Source: Verrucomicrobiaceae bacterium
Lineage (GTDB): Bacteria > Verrucomicrobiota > Verrucomicrobiae > Verrucomicrobiales > Akkermansiaceae
Direction: 5' to 3'
Assembly (NCBI GenBank): GCA_947372405.1
Contig: CANBTO010000170.1
Span: 1 to 9,163 of the forward strand
Length of the DNA stretch: 9,163 bases
Every line of letters begins with the position of its first letter. The first letter of the stretch is position 1. The notes below the pieces were generated by a model. It ran no database searches, was not told the origin of the DNA, and worked only from the letters and a program-made list of their open reading frames with translations. Of this stretch, positions 6,483 to 9,163 are shown piece by piece. The position numbers were made by a program, and so were the translations under genes.

Positions 6483-8585
6483 TCAGGCCGGCACCGGCCC
6501 GGCGAGCCCCGCGCGGACCAGCAGCGGTTCGAGTTCCGGATCGCGGCCCATGAAACGGCGGTAGAGTTCGTCGGCAGGAGCGGAATTCCCCTTGCTGAGG
6601 ATGTGCTCGCGGAAGGCCGCGCCGGTCTCCGGGTTGAGGATGCCCTCGGTCTGGAATCGGCTGAAAGCATCGGCATCGAGCACTTCGGACCATTTGTAGG
6701 AGTAATATCCGGCCGCATAACCGGTGGGGCTGGAGAACAGGTGGTTGAAGCGGCGCAACATGGAGGGCGTTTCCGTTGCCAGCTGCGCCCGGTAGTTGAC
6801 GAGGATCGAGCGGTCCACTTCATCGAGATCCCGGCCGAGCCACGCATTGAGACGGATGTGCATTTCCAGATCGATCCTGGCCAGGGAAAGCTGGCGCATG
6901 AACGCGGAGGCGCCGAGATAATTTCTAGCAGCGATCATCTTCGCATAGAGGTCCCCGGGGATCGGTCCGCCGGTTTCATGGTGGCGGGCGAAGAGATCGA
7001 GCGACTGGCGGTCCCAGCAGTAGTTTTCCATGATCTGCGACGGGAGCTCGACGAAATCCCAAGGCACGTTGGTTCCTGATAGAGACTTCACCGGCACATC
7101 GCTGAGCATGCCATGGAGAAGGTGGCCGAACTCGTGAAAGATGGTTTCCACCTCGCTGTGGGTCAGCAGCGCGGACCGGCCGTCCACGGGCGGGCTCATG
7201 TTGCCGATGATGAGGCCCAGGTGGGGCTCACCGGGGCCGCCGGTGTGGAGTGAGTTCATCCACGCCCCGCCGCGCTTCGATTCTCGCGGGTGCCAGTCCG
7301 CATAGAACGACCCAAGATGGCGGTTCGTTTTCGAATCATGGATTTCATAAAAGCAAACCTCCGGATGCCAGACCTCGACGGGAAGCTGAGGGTTCTGAGT
7401 TGAGGATTGGGAGCTGGGCTCGATGAAAACCGTCTCCAACTGCCGGATGGAGATGCCGAAAAGACGCGAGGCGATCTCGAACATGCCGGACATCACGCCA
7501 TCCACCGGGAAGTACGGTCGCAGCGCCTCGTCATCGAGATCATAGTTTTCCCGGCGCTGGCGCTCGGCCCAGTAAGCGACCTCCCATGGTTCTAACAAAC
7601 CTACGGAGGCGCCGGATTTCGCTGCCTTGTATTGCGCGAGTTGGCGGTATTCCGCCTGGAACGCGGGCAGGATGCGCTGGTGCAGGTTTTCGATGAACTC
7701 AAGCGCCCCAGTCCCGCTGCGCGCCATGCGCCGCAGCAGCGTCAGGTCCGCGAAGTGACTGTGGCCGAGGATGGATGCCTTCTCGTGGCGGAGTTCGAGA
7801 ATCCGCCAGACCAGCGCGGTGTTGTCATGGTCGCCGTGTCTGCCGACGTCGCACGAGGCCTCCCACACCTGCCTGCGGATTCCATCATCATGCAGGTGCT
7901 GCATCACCGGATACATGGAAGGGAACTGCAGCGTGAAACGCCATGCCGGCTTGTCCCCGGTGGACACGCCCTTCGCACGCGCATTGGCGGCGGCGGACGC
8001 CCTGGCGGACTCGGGCAGGCCCGCGAGTTTCGATTCATCGGTGATCACCAGTTCCCATGCGTTCGTCGAGTCGAGCACGTGCTCCGCATATTGCTTGGTG
8101 AGCTTGGACAGATCCGCCTCGATCACCGCGACACGTTGCTTCTGACCCGGCGGCAGATCCGCGCCGGACTGGCGGAAGTCCGCCAGCGTCTCCTCGACGA
8201 AGCGCTTCCGGACAGGATCCAGCATCGTGGTTCCCTGGCCTTCGCCGAACGACTTGAGCACGGACCACAGGCGTTCGTTCAGCGGGATCGAGGAATAGAA
8301 GTCCGTGACCTCCGGCAGCATGCGGTTGAGCGCCTCGCGTTGGGCCGGGTTGTCGCATACGGAATCCAGGTGTTGGAGGCGGCCCCAGCCCTCGCCAAGC
8401 GTTTCGGTCGCCTGTTCCAATGCAAGAAACGTGGACTCATAGGTCGCCGTGGCAGGATCCTGCGTGCAGATTTCCTCGATGGCTTGTTTCGAAAGTTGAA
8501 GGGCGTGGCGGATGTCCGGTTCCACGGCATCGGGAACGAGAGTGGACCAGCGGACATGGAAATCAGGCGAAAGGAACGGGTGCAT
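6483..8585 (-). CDS. prlC: Oligopeptidase A, M3 family zinc metallopeptidase
   Basis: A 700-residue protein, close to the usual length of about 680. The zinc motif HEFGH is at residues 484-488, with His484 and His488 as ligands and Glu485 as the general base. The third ligand is probably Glu513 in WDFVELPSQIMENY, at the same 29-residue spacing as in E. coli OpdA. GYAAGYYSYKWSEVLDADAF (622-641) is the conserved C-terminal substrate-binding stretch. The family degrades short peptides in the cytoplasm, including those released by proteases or signal-peptide breakdown. The start ATG at 8585 lies 38 nt after the stop of an oligopeptide-transporter ATPase, which fits a role in using imported peptides. 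An oddity is a Ser/Gln/Asn-rich stretch at residues 391-400 just before the conserved VWHPEV. It is absent from E. coli OpdA as I recall that sequence. All catalytic residues are present. Confidence 0.96.
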   Translation of the reverse strand: MHPFLSPDFHVRWSTLVPDAVEPDIRHALQLSKQAIEEICTQDPATATYESTFLALEQATETLGEGWGRLQHLDSVCDNPAQREALNRMLPEVTDFYSSIPLNERLWSVLKSFGEGQGTTMLDPVRKRFVEETLADFRQSGADLPPGQKQRVAVIEADLSKLTKQYAEHVLDSTNAWELVITDESKLAGLPESARASAAANARAKGVSTGDKPAWRFTLQFPSMYPVMQHLHDDGIRRQVWEASCDVGRHGDHDNTALVWRILELRHEKASILGHSHFADLTLLRRMARSGTGALEFIENLHQRILPAFQAEYRQLAQYKAAKSGASVGLLEPWEVAYWAERQRRENYDLDDEALRPYFPVDGVMSGMFEIASRLFGISIRQLETVFIEPSSQSSTQNPQLPVEVWHPEVCFYEIHDSKTNRHLGSFYADWHPRESKRGGAWMNSLHTGGPGEPHLGLIIGNMSPPVDGRSALLTHSEVETIFHEFGHLLHGMLSDVPVKSLSGTNVPWDFVELPSQIMENYCWDRQSLDLFARHHETGGPIPGDLYAKMIAARNYLGASAFMRQLSLARIDLEMHIRLNAWLGRDLDEVDRSILVNYRAQLATETPSMLRRFNHLFSSPTGYAAGYYSYKWSEVLDADAFSRFQTEGILNPETGAAFREHILSKGNSAPADELYRRFMGRDPELEPLLVRAGLAGPVPA

Positions 8586-8623
8586 GGGAAGAGTGGACGG
8601 TTGGGGCGAGTCGGTTTTGACGG

Positions 8624-9163
8624 TTATATGTCTGATCCGGATGGAACGGCGCTGACGTTTGCAGACTGAATTTTCTTCCAGTCCTCCTCCGTCAGTGAAC
8701 AGGGATCCGCGGCGACGAAATGTTGCGGGGCGATTTCCCTGAGGGCGAGATCCATGCCGATGGTCTCGTCATAGCGCGGGTGGCCGATCCGGTGGCCGAA
8801 GGCGCTGCCTGCGGGAGGATCGATGGGTGAGGGGACGTCGCCCTCCAGCAGGATTTTTTCGCGGCGGGCTTGGGGATCGGGAGTGGGGATGGCTGATAGA
8901 AGCGCCTTGGTATAGGAGTGGCGGGGATCACGGTAGATCGTCTCCGCGGCGGCGAGTTCGACGATTTTTCCCAGATACATCACGGCCACGCGGTCGCTCA
9001 CGTGTTTCACGACGGAGAGGTCGTGGGCGATGAACAGGTATGAAAGACCGAAGTCCTTCTGCAACTCGACCAGCAGGTTCAGGATCTGGGACTGGATGGA
9101 AACGTCGAGGGCGGATACCGGTTCGTCGCAAACGATGAGTTTCGGTTTGAGGGCGAGGGCGCG
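8624..9163 (-). CDS. Oligopeptide/dipeptide ABC transporter ATP-binding protein (OppF/DppF-like), C-terminal part
   Basis: The last 179 codons of a minus-strand gene that enters from the right edge. The visible part begins at RALALKPK, just after the ABC signature would be. Walker B and the D-loop follow as [14 protein letters not shown], then the H-loop [34 protein letters not shown] opens the C-terminal extension typical of peptide-transporter ATPases. Walker A lies outside the window. The protein would hydrolyse ATP at the inner membrane to drive peptide uptake. As the last gene before an oligopeptidase it is most likely the F subunit, but D is possible. Its extension lacks the FHTRCPYA-type cysteine motif common in Opp/Dpp ATPases: the matching place reads [19 protein letters not shown] at 9064 is an internal codon of this gene, not its start. 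Confidence 0.93.
   Translation of the reverse strand, partial: RALALKPKLIVCDEPVSALDVSIQSQILNLLVELQKDFGLSYLFIAHDLSVVKHVSDRVAVMYLGKIVELAAAETIYRDPRHSYTKALLSAIPTPDPQARREKILLEGDVPSPIDPPAGSAFGHRIGHPRYDETIGMDLALREIAPQHFVAADPCSLTEEDWKKIQSANVSAVPSGSDI

Noticed and set aside
7632..8669. Long plus-strand open frame (345 codons) opposite the M3 oligopeptidase
   Set aside because: It is antisense to a clear zinc peptidase, rich in Arg/Gly/Ala and without any recognisable motif. Such frames are a usual by-product of GC-rich codon use.

Overview
The window reads as chromosomal DNA of a GC-rich (roughly 60%) bacterium. I favour the Verrucomicrobiota, or more broadly the Planctomycetes-Verrucomicrobia group. 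The reasons are a secreted protein with two discoidin-like folds, genes lacking Shine-Dalgarno sequences, and the general protein style. This placement is inference from sequence character; no rRNA or marker phylogeny is available here. No mobile element, CRISPR array, tRNA or rRNA is visible.

Layout, left to right. (1) Positions 1-1059, minus strand: the N-terminal 353 residues of a secreted two-discoidin-domain protein that runs off the left edge. (2) 1207-1962, minus: a DUF2071 (YqjF-like) protein. (3) 2161-4173, minus: a two-gene unit, first an ArsR-type repressor, then, 60 nt downstream, a coenzyme A disulfide reductase-like flavoprotein fused to a rhodanese domain. A perfect 13-bp palindrome overlaps the predicted repressor promoter, and a hairpin lies beyond the end of the second gene. 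(4) 4174-4498: a 325-bp regulatory gap between divergent genes, holding the palindrome, a 12-unit heptanucleotide tandem repeat and a 9-bp-stem hairpin. (5) 4499-5161, plus: a DUF3313 lipoprotein, the only plus-strand gene. (6) 5328-9163, minus, read from the right: the C-terminal half of an oligopeptide ABC-transporter ATPase, then oligopeptidase A (M3 family), then a membrane-anchored PIN/TRAM protein of the YacL type.

Two units make functional sense. In the peptide unit, the transporter would import oligopeptides and the cytoplasmic oligopeptidase, 38 nt downstream, would degrade them. In the repressor-flavoprotein unit, an ArsR protein with cysteines in unusual places probably controls a flavoenzyme that reduces disulfides, persulfides or polysulfides, which suggests a thiol or sulfur stress circuit.

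No wholly new multi-gene system is evident. The points most worth a second look are the heptamer repeat in the divergent promoter region, the ArsR operator and cysteine pattern, a transporter C-terminus without the usual cysteines, a low-complexity in-frame insertion in the M3 peptidase, the absence of Shine-Dalgarno sequences, and a strand-independent preference for the pentamer GTTAG inside genes.
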